Shown here piece by piece: positions 50,521 through 58,334 of a stretch of 64,000 nt of DNA. Made by a program: the position numbers and the translations under genes. The notes beneath the pieces are model-generated. The model saw nothing but the letters and a program-made list of their open reading frames with translations, searched no databases and was not told the DNA's origin. Source of the DNA: Ramlibacter sp. Leaf400. GTDB lineage: Bacteria; Pseudomonadota; Gammaproteobacteria; Burkholderiales; Burkholderiaceae_C. Numbering within the stretch: the stretch's first letter is position 1; each line of letters begins with the position of its first letter. The stretch lies in the NCBI RefSeq assembly GCF_001424545.1, contig NZ_LMQL01000010.1:874-64873 (forward strand). Reading direction: 5' to 3'.

Positions 50521-51090
50521 TCAGGGAGTGGTGGAAGCGGTGGCGGGCGCAGCTTGCTGCTGCCCCACCAGCACGCGGCGGGCGCCGTCGAAGCGGCGCT
50601 GCCAGTAGCCGGCGTTCATGTCCTCCACCCGCACCTGCGCTCCCGGCTTGGGCGAGTGGATGAACTTGCCTTCGCCGACGTAGATGCCCACGTGGCTGAA
50701 GGCGCGGCGCAGGGTGTTGAAGAACACCAGGTCGCCCGGTTGCAGGTCGCGCTTGTCGATCGCCTGGGTGGCCGCCGCCTGCTCGTTGGCCCGGCGCGGC
50801 AGCACCAGGCCGAGCGTCTGCTCGTAGATGGCGCGCACGAAGCCGCTGCAGTCGAAGCCGGTCTCGGCCGAATTGCCGCCTCGGCGGTAGGGCACGCCCA
50901 GGAAGCCCACGGCGGTGACGACCAGCTCGGAGGTGGTGTCGGTGATGCGCTCGCGGACCTGGCCGAGCTTCTGCAGGAAGCTGCTCTCCGCCACCAAGCG
51001 GCCGATGTCGTCTTCCGCGGTGGCGGGCTGCGCCTGCGCCGGCAGGGCGCAGGCCATGGTCAGACCGATACTGATGAGCCACCTCGTCAT
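50521..51090 (-). CDS. NlpC/P60 (C40) cell-wall peptidase
   Basis: A secreted cysteine peptidase that probably cuts peptidoglycan stem peptides. The signal peptide MTRWLISIGLTMACALPAQA is followed by the NlpC/P60 domain from about residue 70. Catalytic residues are visible: Cys in GFDCSGFVRAIYEQ and His in AFSHVGIYVGEGKFIHS. The length from ATG 51090 is 189 residues. The frame remains open far upstream, but that part has no signal peptide and runs through the promoter region of the divergent sugar dehydrogenase gene. It converges on lpdA with a 12-base gap. Confidence 0.9.
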   Translation of the reverse strand: MTRWLISIGLTMACALPAQAQPATAEDDIGRLVAESSFLQKLGQVRERITDTTSELVVTAVGFLGVPYRRGGNSAETGFDCSGFVRAIYEQTLGLVLPRRANEQAAATQAIDKRDLQPGDLVFFNTLRRAFSHVGIYVGEGKFIHSPKPGAQVRVEDMNAGYWQRRFDGARRVLVGQQQAAPATASTTP

Positions 51091-51226
51091 GTCGTGCAGG
51101 GTAAGCAGCGGGACACAAGAAGTCAAGCGAGGTTTTGACTGTAACGTCTTGATGCTGAAGCGGAATCGGGATGATCCGATCGAGCCAGACTGGCCCGGCA
51201 CCAAGTTCCTGGAAGGATTCGGAAGG

Positions 51227-52348
51227 ATGAGTTCCAAAGCATTGAGTTTCGTTGGGTGGCGCAGGGCAGCGGCCCTGCTCCTGGGCGGCGCCTGCGCGAT
51301 GGGCACGGCGCTGGCACAACCCAGGGCCGAGCCAGTGGCCTCGGGCCTCGCGCATCCCTGGGCGGTGGCCTTCATCGATGGCGGCCGCTACCTGGTCACC
51401 GAGCGCGGCGGCCGCATGCGGGTGGTGGAAGCCGACGGCAAGGTCGGGCCGGCGATCGCGGGGGTGCCGCGGGTCGAGGTGGGCGGGCAGGGCGGCCTGC
51501 TCGACCTGGTGCTGGACTCCGCCTTCGCATCCAACCGCACGGTCTATTTCTGCTTCTCCGAACCCGGTGACGGCGGCAATTCCACCGCGCTGGCCAAGGC
51601 CCGGCTCGCAGCCGACCGCTCGCGCCTGGAAGACGTGAAGGTGATCTTCAGCCAGCAGCCCAAGGTGTCCAGCCGGATGCACTTCGGCTGCCGCATCGTG
51701 GAGGCGCGCGACGGCACGTTGTTCCTGGTCCTGGGCGACCGCTATTCGCGCATGCAGGACGCGCAGCGCCTGGACAGCCACATCGGCAAGGTGGTGCGCC
51801 TCACCAAGGACGGGGCCGCGGCCGCCGGCAACCCGTTCGCCGGCCGCTCCGGCGCGTTGCCGGAGATCTGGAGCTACGGCCACCGCAACGCGCAGGGCGC
51901 CGTCCTGGCGCCCGACGGCAAGCTGTGGCTGCACGAGCACGGCCCGCAGGGCGGCGACGAGATCAACCTGCCAGAGCCCGGGCGCAACTACGGCTGGCCC
52001 GTGATCACCTACGGCGAGAACTACGGCGGCGGAAAGATCGGCGAGGGCATCACCGCGCGCCAGGGCATGGAGCAGCCCCTCCACCACTGGGTTCCTTCCA
52101 TTGCGCCGTCCGGCATGGCCTTCCTCGGCAGCGACCGCTACGGTGCCGCATGGCGGGGCAACCTGTTCCTGGGCTCGCTGAAGTTCAGTTATCTCGCGCG
52201 GCTGGAAGTCGCCGACGGCAAGGTGCTTCGCGAGCACCGGATGCTGGAAGGCGTGGGCCGGGTGCGCGACGTGCGGCAGGGGCCCGACGGGCTGCTGTAC
52301 CTGCTCACCGACAGCCCGGACGGCAAGCTGCTGCGCGTGACGCCCTGA
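51227..52348 (+). CDS. PQQ-dependent soluble aldose sugar dehydrogenase-like protein
   Basis: A secreted six-bladed beta-propeller protein of the glucose/sorbosone dehydrogenase family (YliI/Asd type). The signal peptide is about residues 1-30 (ending TALAQ). Family features are GLAHPWAVAFIDGGRYLVTER, GGQGGLLDLVLDSAF, the catalytic His region ... WSYGHRNAQGAVLAPDGKLWLHEHGPQGGDEIN and GRNYGWPVITYGENYGG. The ATG at 51227 has GGAAGG upstream, giving 373 residues. No PQQ synthesis genes are in the window. The true substrate is unknown. Confidence 0.9.
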   Translation: MSSKALSFVGWRRAAALLLGGACAMGTALAQPRAEPVASGLAHPWAVAFIDGGRYLVTERGGRMRVVEADGKVGPAIAGVPRVEVGGQGGLLDLVLDSAFASNRTVYFCFSEPGDGGNSTALAKARLAADRSRLEDVKVIFSQQPKVSSRMHFGCRIVEARDGTLFLVLGDRYSRMQDAQRLDSHIGKVVRLTKDGAAAAGNPFAGRSGALPEIWSYGHRNAQGAVLAPDGKLWLHEHGPQGGDEINLPEPGRNYGWPVITYGENYGGGKIGEGITARQGMEQPLHHWVPSIAPSGMAFLGSDRYGAAWRGNLFLGSLKFSYLARLEVADGKVLREHRMLEGVGRVRDVRQGPDGLLYLLTDSPDGKLLRVTP

Positions 52349-52366
52349 GGCGCGAGGCGCGGCGCG

Positions 52367-53014
52367 TCAGGGCTTGACCAGCCCCTTGCGCACCGCGTAG
52401 CGCGTGAGGCTGGCGATGTCGTTGAGCTTGAGGCGCTCCATGATGCGCGCACGATGCACGTCCACCGTCTTGGACGACAGGCCGAGGTCGAACGCGATCT
52501 CCTTGGACGCCTTGCCCTGGGCGATCAGCTTGAGGATCTCCAGCTGCCGGTCGGTCAGCTCGTCGCTGGCGGTGGGTTCGGACGGCTGCAGCAGGCGCTG
52601 GGCGATCACCGGGCTGAAGTAGGTGCCGGTGGCCATCACGCTGCGGATGGACTGCTCCAGCTCGAACGGCGGCGCGTCCTTCATCAGGTAGCCGCAGGCG
52701 CCGCTTGACACGGCGCGCTTGACGAAGTCGACCGTGTCGTACATCGACAGGACCAGCACGCGCACCTGGGGCTGGCGGGCGTGGATCTCGGCGATGGCGG
52801 CGATGCCATCCATCTCGGGCATGGAGATGTCGGTCATCACGACGTCGGGACGCAGCGACTCGACCAGGTGGACCAGCTCGCGGCCATTGCGGGCCTCGGC
52901 CACCACTTCCACGCCGTCGATCATGGTCAGCAGCGCCTTGATGCCCGAGCGCACCAGGTCGTGGTCGTCCGCCAGCACGACCCGGGTGGTCGCAGCGGCA
53001 ACGGAGTTCTTCAT
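52367..53014 (-). CDS. NarL-type response regulator
   Basis: This DNA-binding response regulator has 215 residues. The receiver carries VVLADDHDLVRSG, phospho-acceptor Asp62 in VVMTDISMPEMDG, and the switch region LVLSMYDTVDFV with Lys in YLMKDAPPFEL. The LuxR-type HTH has LTDRQLEILKLIAQGKASKEIA and LGLSSKTVDVHRARIMERLKL. I chose the ATG at 53014 because AGAGGA lies upstream; an ATG at 53032 overlapping the kinase stop (TGATG) adds six residues. It forms a pair with the hybrid kinase gene just upstream on the same strand. Confidence 0.92.
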   Translation of the reverse strand: MKNSVAAATTRVVLADDHDLVRSGIKALLTMIDGVEVVAEARNGRELVHLVESLRPDVVMTDISMPEMDGIAAIAEIHARQPQVRVLVLSMYDTVDFVKRAVSSGACGYLMKDAPPFELEQSIRSVMATGTYFSPVIAQRLLQPSEPTASDELTDRQLEILKLIAQGKASKEIAFDLGLSSKTVDVHRARIMERLKLNDIASLTRYAVRKGLVKP

Positions 53015-53031
53015 CTTGTCCTCTTGGTCCA

Positions 53032-54126
53032 TCAAAGCATGGCCCGTATGGCCACGCCGGCGCCGGGGCGGGTGCGGATGAGCAATCGACCGCCGGCCAG
53101 TTCGGTGCGTTCCATCATGCCGTACAGGCCGACATTGCGCTCGCTCGGGGTTCCCGTGAGCAGCGCCTGCTTGTCGAAACCCACGCCGTCGTCCACCACC
53201 AGCAGGCCGATGCGGTCGTTCGGCAGGAACCGCACGCGCACCTTCATGCGCGCCGCCCTGGCGTGGCGCACGGTGTTCGTCAGGGCTTCCTGGACCAGCC
53301 GGACCACCACGGACGCGTTCTCGCCCAGTGTCCGGGGCTCCTCGCCGCGGGCGGTGACCTCGAAGGCCAGCCCGGCCGGCTCGGCGATGCGCTGCACGGC
53401 CGACTGCACCGCGGGCACCAGGCCCAGCAGGTCCAGCTGGGCCGGCCGCAGTGAGAACGACAGCGTCTTGACCTGCTCGATGGCCGCCTGGGCCATGTCC
53501 ATGGCCGTGCCGGTGTACTTGCGGGCGGCGTCCGGGTCGGCCGAGCGGCGGGCGGCGTGCAGGTGGATGACCATGCCGGTGAGGGTCTGCCCCAGGTGGT
53601 CGTGCAGCTCGCGCGAGATCAGGGTGCGCTCGCGCTCCTGGGCCACCACCAGCCGGGCCGACAGCTTCTTCAGGCGCCGGTAGGCCGCCTCCAGCTCGAG
53701 CGCCATGCGCTCCTGTTCGGCCGCGCGGCGGCGCTCGGCCATCACGCGTTCGATGATCTGCGGCAGCGTGCCCAGCTTGTCCTTGGTGACGTAGTCCTTG
53801 GCCCCGCAGCGCAGCACGTGCACCGCGGCTTCCTCGCCGATCGCCCGCGTCACCACCACCAGCGGGGTGGCGGAGCGGCGCGCCATCAGGATCTGCAGCG
53901 CCGCGTACGGCGAGAACCGCGGCATGTTGAAGTCGCACAGGATGGCGTCGTAGTGCTCGCGCAGTGCCTGGGCGAAGGCGGTGGCGTCGTCGACGCGGCA
54001 CAGCTCGTAGCGCCGCCGCGGGTCGGCGCGCTCCAGCGCGAGGCCCATCAGCTCGACGTCGTCCGGGTTGTCCTCGACGCACAGCAACCGCACGGGCGCG
54101 GGGTCGGCGAGGGCGGAAGCTTCCAT
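53032..54126 (-). CDS. Receiver-containing histidine kinase (HisKA_3/NarX-like)
   Basis: A soluble kinase of 364 residues without membrane helices. The N-terminal receiver (about 12-130) has LLCVEDNPDDVEL, Asp65 in AILCDFNMPRFSP and Lys in DYVTKDKLGTLP. After a coiled coil, the HisKA_3 box is ERTLISRELHDHLGQTLTG with His175. The HATPase elements are LVQEALTNTVRHARAA, VVDDGVGFD and GLYGMMERTELAGG. Such proteins usually receive phosphate from another kinase and pass it to a NarL-type partner, here the gene directly downstream. The input is unknown. Confidence 0.92.
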   Translation of the reverse strand: MEASALADPAPVRLLCVEDNPDDVELMGLALERADPRRRYELCRVDDATAFAQALREHYDAILCDFNMPRFSPYAALQILMARRSATPLVVVTRAIGEEAAVHVLRCGAKDYVTKDKLGTLPQIIERVMAERRRAAEQERMALELEAAYRRLKKLSARLVVAQERERTLISRELHDHLGQTLTGMVIHLHAARRSADPDAARKYTGTAMDMAQAAIEQVKTLSFSLRPAQLDLLGLVPAVQSAVQRIAEPAGLAFEVTARGEEPRTLGENASVVVRLVQEALTNTVRHARAARMKVRVRFLPNDRIGLLVVDDGVGFDKQALLTGTPSERNVGLYGMMERTELAGGRLLIRTRPGAGVAIRAML

Positions 54127-54315
54127 GGATGAGCAGGGCGGGAGGGCGGCAAAGTTTAAGCGCCGCCCCCTGTCATCAGGGCGTCACCAGAACCCTCAAC
54201 AGTAAGCAAATTCCTTAGCGGTTTCCCCACATCGTCCTAGAGGGCCCAGCGCCTGCCCATCCATAGTCGGCTGCGGGGGCGCAAGGGGACCGAAGGGCAC
54301 GGGGAGACGAAGGCA

Positions 54316-55500
54316 GTGGAAGCAAGGACACGGGCAGGCAACGCAGGCCGGCAGACGGGGGGCAACCGGGCAACCGGCGGCGCCGCGATGCCGGCCGGCT
54401 GGGTGTCGGTCCGCGTGCGTGCGATCGAGCCCTGGGCGCTGGTGGCGCTGTCTTTCGCCATGGCCGCGACGGCCATCTTCCTGTGGCCCGGCCTGCCGGT
54501 CTCCTGGGCGCTGGCCCTGGTGCCGTTGCTGGCGGCCCGCTGGGCGCAATCCGGCCCGGGCCGCCACCAGTCCGAACTCGCGCTGCGCGGCACCCTGGTC
54601 GTCGCCGGGGTCTTGCTCCTCCAGCTCCACCAGCCCGCCGATGCCGGCGCCGCGACCCTGCTGACCCAGGCCTGGCTGGGCGCCGCCTGCGCCACCTACG
54701 CCTTCCTGCTGAGGGCCCGCTGGGCCTGCGGCGTCACGGTGTTCGCGTTCCTCGTCCTGGGGACGGTACGCCTGCTCCATGCCGGCGAATCGCCGCAGGC
54801 CATGCCCCTGTTCACGGATGCGCTGGCGCTTGTCCTTCCCGCGCTGCTGGCCGCCGTGCCGGGCGCGGCGCTGCGCCGGGCCGACGCCCGACGCGAGTGC
54901 GGACGGATCGATCCCGCCAGCGGCCTGTGCAGCCTCGAGGGCCTGCGCGCCTATGGCGAGGATGTCCTGGCGCGCTGCCGCCATCGCGGCCAGCCGGTCA
55001 CGCTGGCAGTGTTCGACTGCAGCGACCTCCTGGAGGTGCGCCACATCTACGGCCCTCCCGTCGCCCGCCGGCTGGCGCTGCGCGTCACGCAGGTGCTGTC
55101 GCAGGTGGCCGGCGAGCGCGGCCTGGCCGCCCGCACCGGCGTGGCGGAATTCGCCGTGCTGCTGCCCGGCCTGGACCGCGAGCGCGCCCTGCGCGCCATC
55201 CAGCAGGTGCTGGGTTCGCCCTCGCGCGTGGAGTACGAATCGGGCGGTAGCGAGATCGTGCTGGTGCCCGACCTCATGCTCGTGCAGGCCGGCCACGACG
55301 ACGACATCGCCAGCCTGCATGGCGCGGCCAGCCGCCGGCTGGTCCGCGACCGCGAGGTCGAGGCACGCCGCCACCGCTACCTGCGGGCCGAGCGCGAAAG
55401 GCATTCGCGCCCGATGAGCGTGCCCGGCCACGACGCCATGAGTGCCCGGGAGCGCGCGCTGGCGCCCACCGCGCCGATGCCGCTGACCGCTGCGCGCTGA
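54316..55500 (+). CDS. Membrane protein with degenerate GGDEF domain
   Basis: A 394-residue protein with about five hydrophobic helices (residues 38-185) and a C-terminal GGDEF-like fold (about 195-335, with IDPASGLCSLEGLRAYGEDVL and VTLAVFDCSDLLEVRHIYG). In place of GGDEF it has GVAEF (275-279), so the catalytic Gly-Asp is lost and c-di-GMP synthesis is unlikely. The C-terminal 50 residues are Arg- and Ala-rich. Translation starts at a GTG; an ATG at 54388 is in frame. It may sense a membrane signal or interact with c-di-GMP proteins such as the PilZ protein at 18 kb, but that is speculation. Confidence 0.8.
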   Translation: MEARTRAGNAGRQTGGNRATGGAAMPAGWVSVRVRAIEPWALVALSFAMAATAIFLWPGLPVSWALALVPLLAARWAQSGPGRHQSELALRGTLVVAGVLLLQLHQPADAGAATLLTQAWLGAACATYAFLLRARWACGVTVFAFLVLGTVRLLHAGESPQAMPLFTDALALVLPALLAAVPGAALRRADARRECGRIDPASGLCSLEGLRAYGEDVLARCRHRGQPVTLAVFDCSDLLEVRHIYGPPVARRLALRVTQVLSQVAGERGLAARTGVAEFAVLLPGLDRERALRAIQQVLGSPSRVEYESGGSEIVLVPDLMLVQAGHDDDIASLHGAASRRLVRDREVEARRHRYLRAERERHSRPMSVPGHDAMSARERALAPTAPMPLTAAR

Positions 55501-55543
55501 ACTTGCGCGGCGGGATAATCGGGCGCCCTGAAGGACCGCCCGA

Positions 55544-56146
55544 ATGCTGCTGCAAGCCGAAGAATCGCAACTGGTGCTGGTGGACTACCAGCAGCGCCTG
55601 ATGCCCGCCATCCACGAAGCCCCCGCCGTGCTCGCCAACGCGCTGCGGCTGGCCCGGGCGGCGCGACTGCTGGACGTGCCCTGCTGGGGCACCGAGCAGA
55701 ACCCGCAGGGCCTGGGCCCGCTCGACGACTCGCTCCGGCCACTGATCGACCATGTGCTGCCCAAGATGACGTTCGGGGCGGCCGAACAGCTGATGCCCCG
55801 GCTGCGGCCTCCGGCGCGCGCGCCCCAGGGCAATGCCCGCAGCCTCCCCAGGCACCTGCAGAAAGCCGTCCCCGCGCCCGAGGAAGAGCGCGCGAGCCTG
55901 GTGCTGGCCGGCTGCGAGGCGCACGTGTGCCTGCTGCAGACCGCGCTGGAGCTGCTGGACCAGGAGTTCGAGGTCTGGGTGGTCACCGACGCCTGCGGCT
56001 CCCGGACCGAACGCAACCGCGATGCGGCGTTCGACCGGCTGGCGGGCGCCGGCTGCGAACTGGTGACCACCGAGATGGTCGTGTTCGAGTGGCTTCGCAG
56101 CGCCGAGCATCCGCAGTTCAAGGAGGCGCTGGCGCTGGTGAAGTAG
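55544..56146 (+). CDS. Isochorismatase-like cysteine hydrolase
   Basis: A 200-residue cytoplasmic hydrolase of the isochorismatase superfamily (YcaC-like). The catalytic triad is visible: Asp14 in QLVLVDYQQRLMP, Lys in VLPKMTFGA, and the nucleophile Cys in LAGCEAHVCLLQTALEL, preceded by the usual short loop. The substrate cannot be told; amidases, nicotinamidases and isochorismatases share the fold. It stands on the plus strand between the degenerate GGDEF gene and prpE. A GATAAT lies 30 bases upstream of the ATG and may be its -10 box. Confidence 0.86.
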   Translation: MLLQAEESQLVLVDYQQRLMPAIHEAPAVLANALRLARAARLLDVPCWGTEQNPQGLGPLDDSLRPLIDHVLPKMTFGAAEQLMPRLRPPARAPQGNARSLPRHLQKAVPAPEEERASLVLAGCEAHVCLLQTALELLDQEFEVWVVTDACGSRTERNRDAAFDRLAGAGCELVTTEMVVFEWLRSAEHPQFKEALALVK

Positions 56147-56215
56147 CCGCCGCGTCAGCCTGCGGAAAGCCCGCGGTCCACAATGGCGCGGCACCACAGC
56201 GAGCAGGAGACAAGG

Positions 56216-58108
56216 ATGGGCTACGCCGAGTTCTACCGCCGGTCGATCGATGCGCCGGATGCCTTCTGGGTCGAGCAGGCCCGCCTCATCGACTGGCACG
56301 AGCCGCCGCGGCGCATCTGCGACGACAGCCGGCCGCCCTTCACGCGCTGGTTCGTCGGCGGCACCACCAACCTGTGCCACAACGCCGTCGACCGCCACCT
56401 GCGGGACCGGCCCGACCAGCCCGCGCTGATCTGGGTGTCCACCGAGACGGACGGCGAGCGCGTCTACAGCTTCCGTGAGCTGCATGCGGAGGTGAACCGC
56501 ACCGCCGCCATGCTCAAGTCGCTGGGTGTGGGCAAGGGCGACCGGGTCCTGATCTACATGCCGATGATTCCCGAAGCCGCGTTCGCCATGCTGGCCTGCG
56601 CGCGCATCGGCGCCATCCACTCCGTGGTGTTCGGCGGATTCGCCTCGGTGTCGCTGGCCTCGCGCATCGAGGACGCCGAGCCCAAGGCGATCGTCAGCGC
56701 CGACGGCGGCTCGCGCGCCGGCAAGGTGATTGCGTACAAGCCGTTGCTGGACGAGGCGATCCGCCTGTCCAGGTACAAGCCGCAGGCGGTGCTGCTGGCC
56801 GACCGCGGGCTGGCCCCCATGGAACGCGTGGCGGGCCGCGACCACGACTGGGCGCCCCTGCGCGAGAAGCACCTGGACGCCCAGGTGCCGTGCGAGTGGC
56901 TCCAGTCCACGGACGTCAGCTACACCATCTACACCAGCGGCACCACCGGCCGGCCCAAGGGCGTGCAGCGCGACGTCGGCGGCTACGCGGTGGCGCTGGC
57001 GGCCAGCATGGAGCTGATCTTCCAGGGGCGCGCCGGCGAGACCTACTTCTCGACCAGCGACATCGGCTGGGTGGTGGGCCACAGCTACATCGTCTACGGT
57101 CCGCTGATCGCGGGCATGTCGACCATCATGTACGAGGGCCTGCCGATCCGGCCGGACGCCGGCATCTGGTGGCAGCTGGTGGAGAAGTACAAGGTCACCG
57201 TGATGTTCAGCGCGCCCACCGCGGTGCGGGTGCTGAAGAAACAGGACCCGGCGTTCCTGAAGAAGTACGACCTGTCCAGCCTGCGCGGGCTGTTCCTGGC
57301 CGGCGAGCCGCTGGACGAGCCCACCGCCCGCTGGATCGGCGACGGCCTGGGCGTTCCCATCGTCGACAACTACTGGCAGACCGAGAGCGGCTGGCCCATC
57401 CTGACCATCGCCAACGGCGTCGAGCCGAAGCCGGCCAAGCTCGGCAGCCCGGGCGTGCCGATGTACGGCTACAAGGTGAAGATCCTGCACGAGTCCACTG
57501 GCGAGGAGCTGGTCCGCCCCAACGAGAAGGGCGTGGTCGTCATCGAGGGGCCGACCCCGCCGGGCTTCATGCAGACCGTCTGGCGCGACGACGAGCGCTT
57601 CGTGCGCACCTACTGGGAGAGCATCCCCGGCAAGCAGGTCTACAGCACCTTCGACTGGGGCATCCGCGACGAGGACGGCTACTTCTACATCCTCGGCCGC
57701 ACCGACGACGTGATCAACGTGGCCGGCCACCGGCTGGGCACGCGCGAGATCGAGGAGAGCATCTCCAGCCACCCCGGCGTGGCCGAGGTGGCGGTGGTCG
57801 GCGTGGCCGACCCGATGAAGGGCCAGGTGGCCATGGCCTTCGCGATCCCCAAGGACTCGGCCGTGCTCGGCGATGCGGCCGCCGCGCTCAAGCTCGAGGG
57901 GGACGTCATGAAGGTGGTCGACCAGCAGCTCGGCGCCGTGGCCCGGCCTTCGCGCGTGCGGTTCGTCAGCCTGCTGCCCAAGACCCGCAGCGGCAAACTG
58001 CTGCGCCGGGCCATCCAGGCCGTCTGCGAAGGGCGCGACCCGGGCGACCTGACCACCATCGAGGACCCTTCAGCGCTGCAGCAGATCAAAGACCTTTTCA
58101 ACCCATGA
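56216..58108 (+). CDS. prpE: Propionate--CoA ligase
   Basis: PrpE activates propionate (and more slowly acetate) to its CoA ester in an ATP-dependent adenylation. Core motifs are YTIYTSGTTGRPKGVQRD (P-loop-like A3), NYWQTESGWPI (A5), DWGIRDEDGYFYILGRTDDVINVAGHRLG (A7-A8) and the C-terminal TRSGKLLRR with the acetylatable Lys (A10). The N-terminal MGYAEFYRRSIDAPDAFWVEQ is typical of PrpE rather than Acs. 630 residues from ATG 56216, with AGGAGACAAGG upstream. No prpBCD genes are in the window. Confidence 0.93.
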   Translation: MGYAEFYRRSIDAPDAFWVEQARLIDWHEPPRRICDDSRPPFTRWFVGGTTNLCHNAVDRHLRDRPDQPALIWVSTETDGERVYSFRELHAEVNRTAAMLKSLGVGKGDRVLIYMPMIPEAAFAMLACARIGAIHSVVFGGFASVSLASRIEDAEPKAIVSADGGSRAGKVIAYKPLLDEAIRLSRYKPQAVLLADRGLAPMERVAGRDHDWAPLREKHLDAQVPCEWLQSTDVSYTIYTSGTTGRPKGVQRDVGGYAVALAASMELIFQGRAGETYFSTSDIGWVVGHSYIVYGPLIAGMSTIMYEGLPIRPDAGIWWQLVEKYKVTVMFSAPTAVRVLKKQDPAFLKKYDLSSLRGLFLAGEPLDEPTARWIGDGLGVPIVDNYWQTESGWPILTIANGVEPKPAKLGSPGVPMYGYKVKILHESTGEELVRPNEKGVVVIEGPTPPGFMQTVWRDDERFVRTYWESIPGKQVYSTFDWGIRDEDGYFYILGRTDDVINVAGHRLGTREIEESISSHPGVAEVAVVGVADPMKGQVAMAFAIPKDSAVLGDAAAALKLEGDVMKVVDQQLGAVARPSRVRFVSLLPKTRSGKLLRRAIQAVCEGRDPGDLTTIEDPSALQQIKDLFNP

Positions 58109-58114
58109 TCCGCT

Positions 58115-58138
58115 CCCTCTCCCCCTCGGGGGAGAGGG
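58115..58138. repeat. REP-like hairpin after prpE
   Basis: CCCTCTCCCC (58115-58124) and GGGGAGAGGG (58129-58138) form a 10-bp stem with a four-base loop, followed by TCGGGGTGAGGG. This is a widespread intergenic palindrome of proteobacterial genomes. It has no T-run, so it is a repeat first and a possible processing signal or weak terminator of prpE second. Confidence 0.7.
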
Positions 58139-58169
58139 TCGGGGTGAGGGGGCTCGTGAGGACCGCCGC

Positions 58170-58234
58170 AGGCCGGTGGTTGCGTGAGCGGTTCTGCCAC
58201 GAACGTGGCAGAATCGCGGCGCAACCACCGGCCT
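58170..58234 (+). promoter_or_regulatory. Nested double hairpin upstream of sucA
   Basis: The outer inverted repeat is GGCCGGTGGTTGCG (58171-58184) with CGCAACCACCGGCC (58220-58233), extended by one A-T pair. Within it, TTCTGCCACG (58192-58201) and CGTGGCAGAA (58204-58213) form a second perfect stem, which can be prolonged through a G-U pair to GCG/CGC. The element ends 101 bases before the sucA start, in the prpE-sucA gap (58109-58334), which holds no gene. It may be an RNA leader structure or an operator; I know no named family that it matches. Confidence 0.6.
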
Positions 58235-58334
58235 TCCAGCCCCACAGTCGCATCCGCCAACCGGTTCAGCCGTGTCGCGGAAGGTTTCCTCAACCAGCTG
58301 ACGCTCCCTCCAGGGGGGCAGAAAGTAGCGAAAG

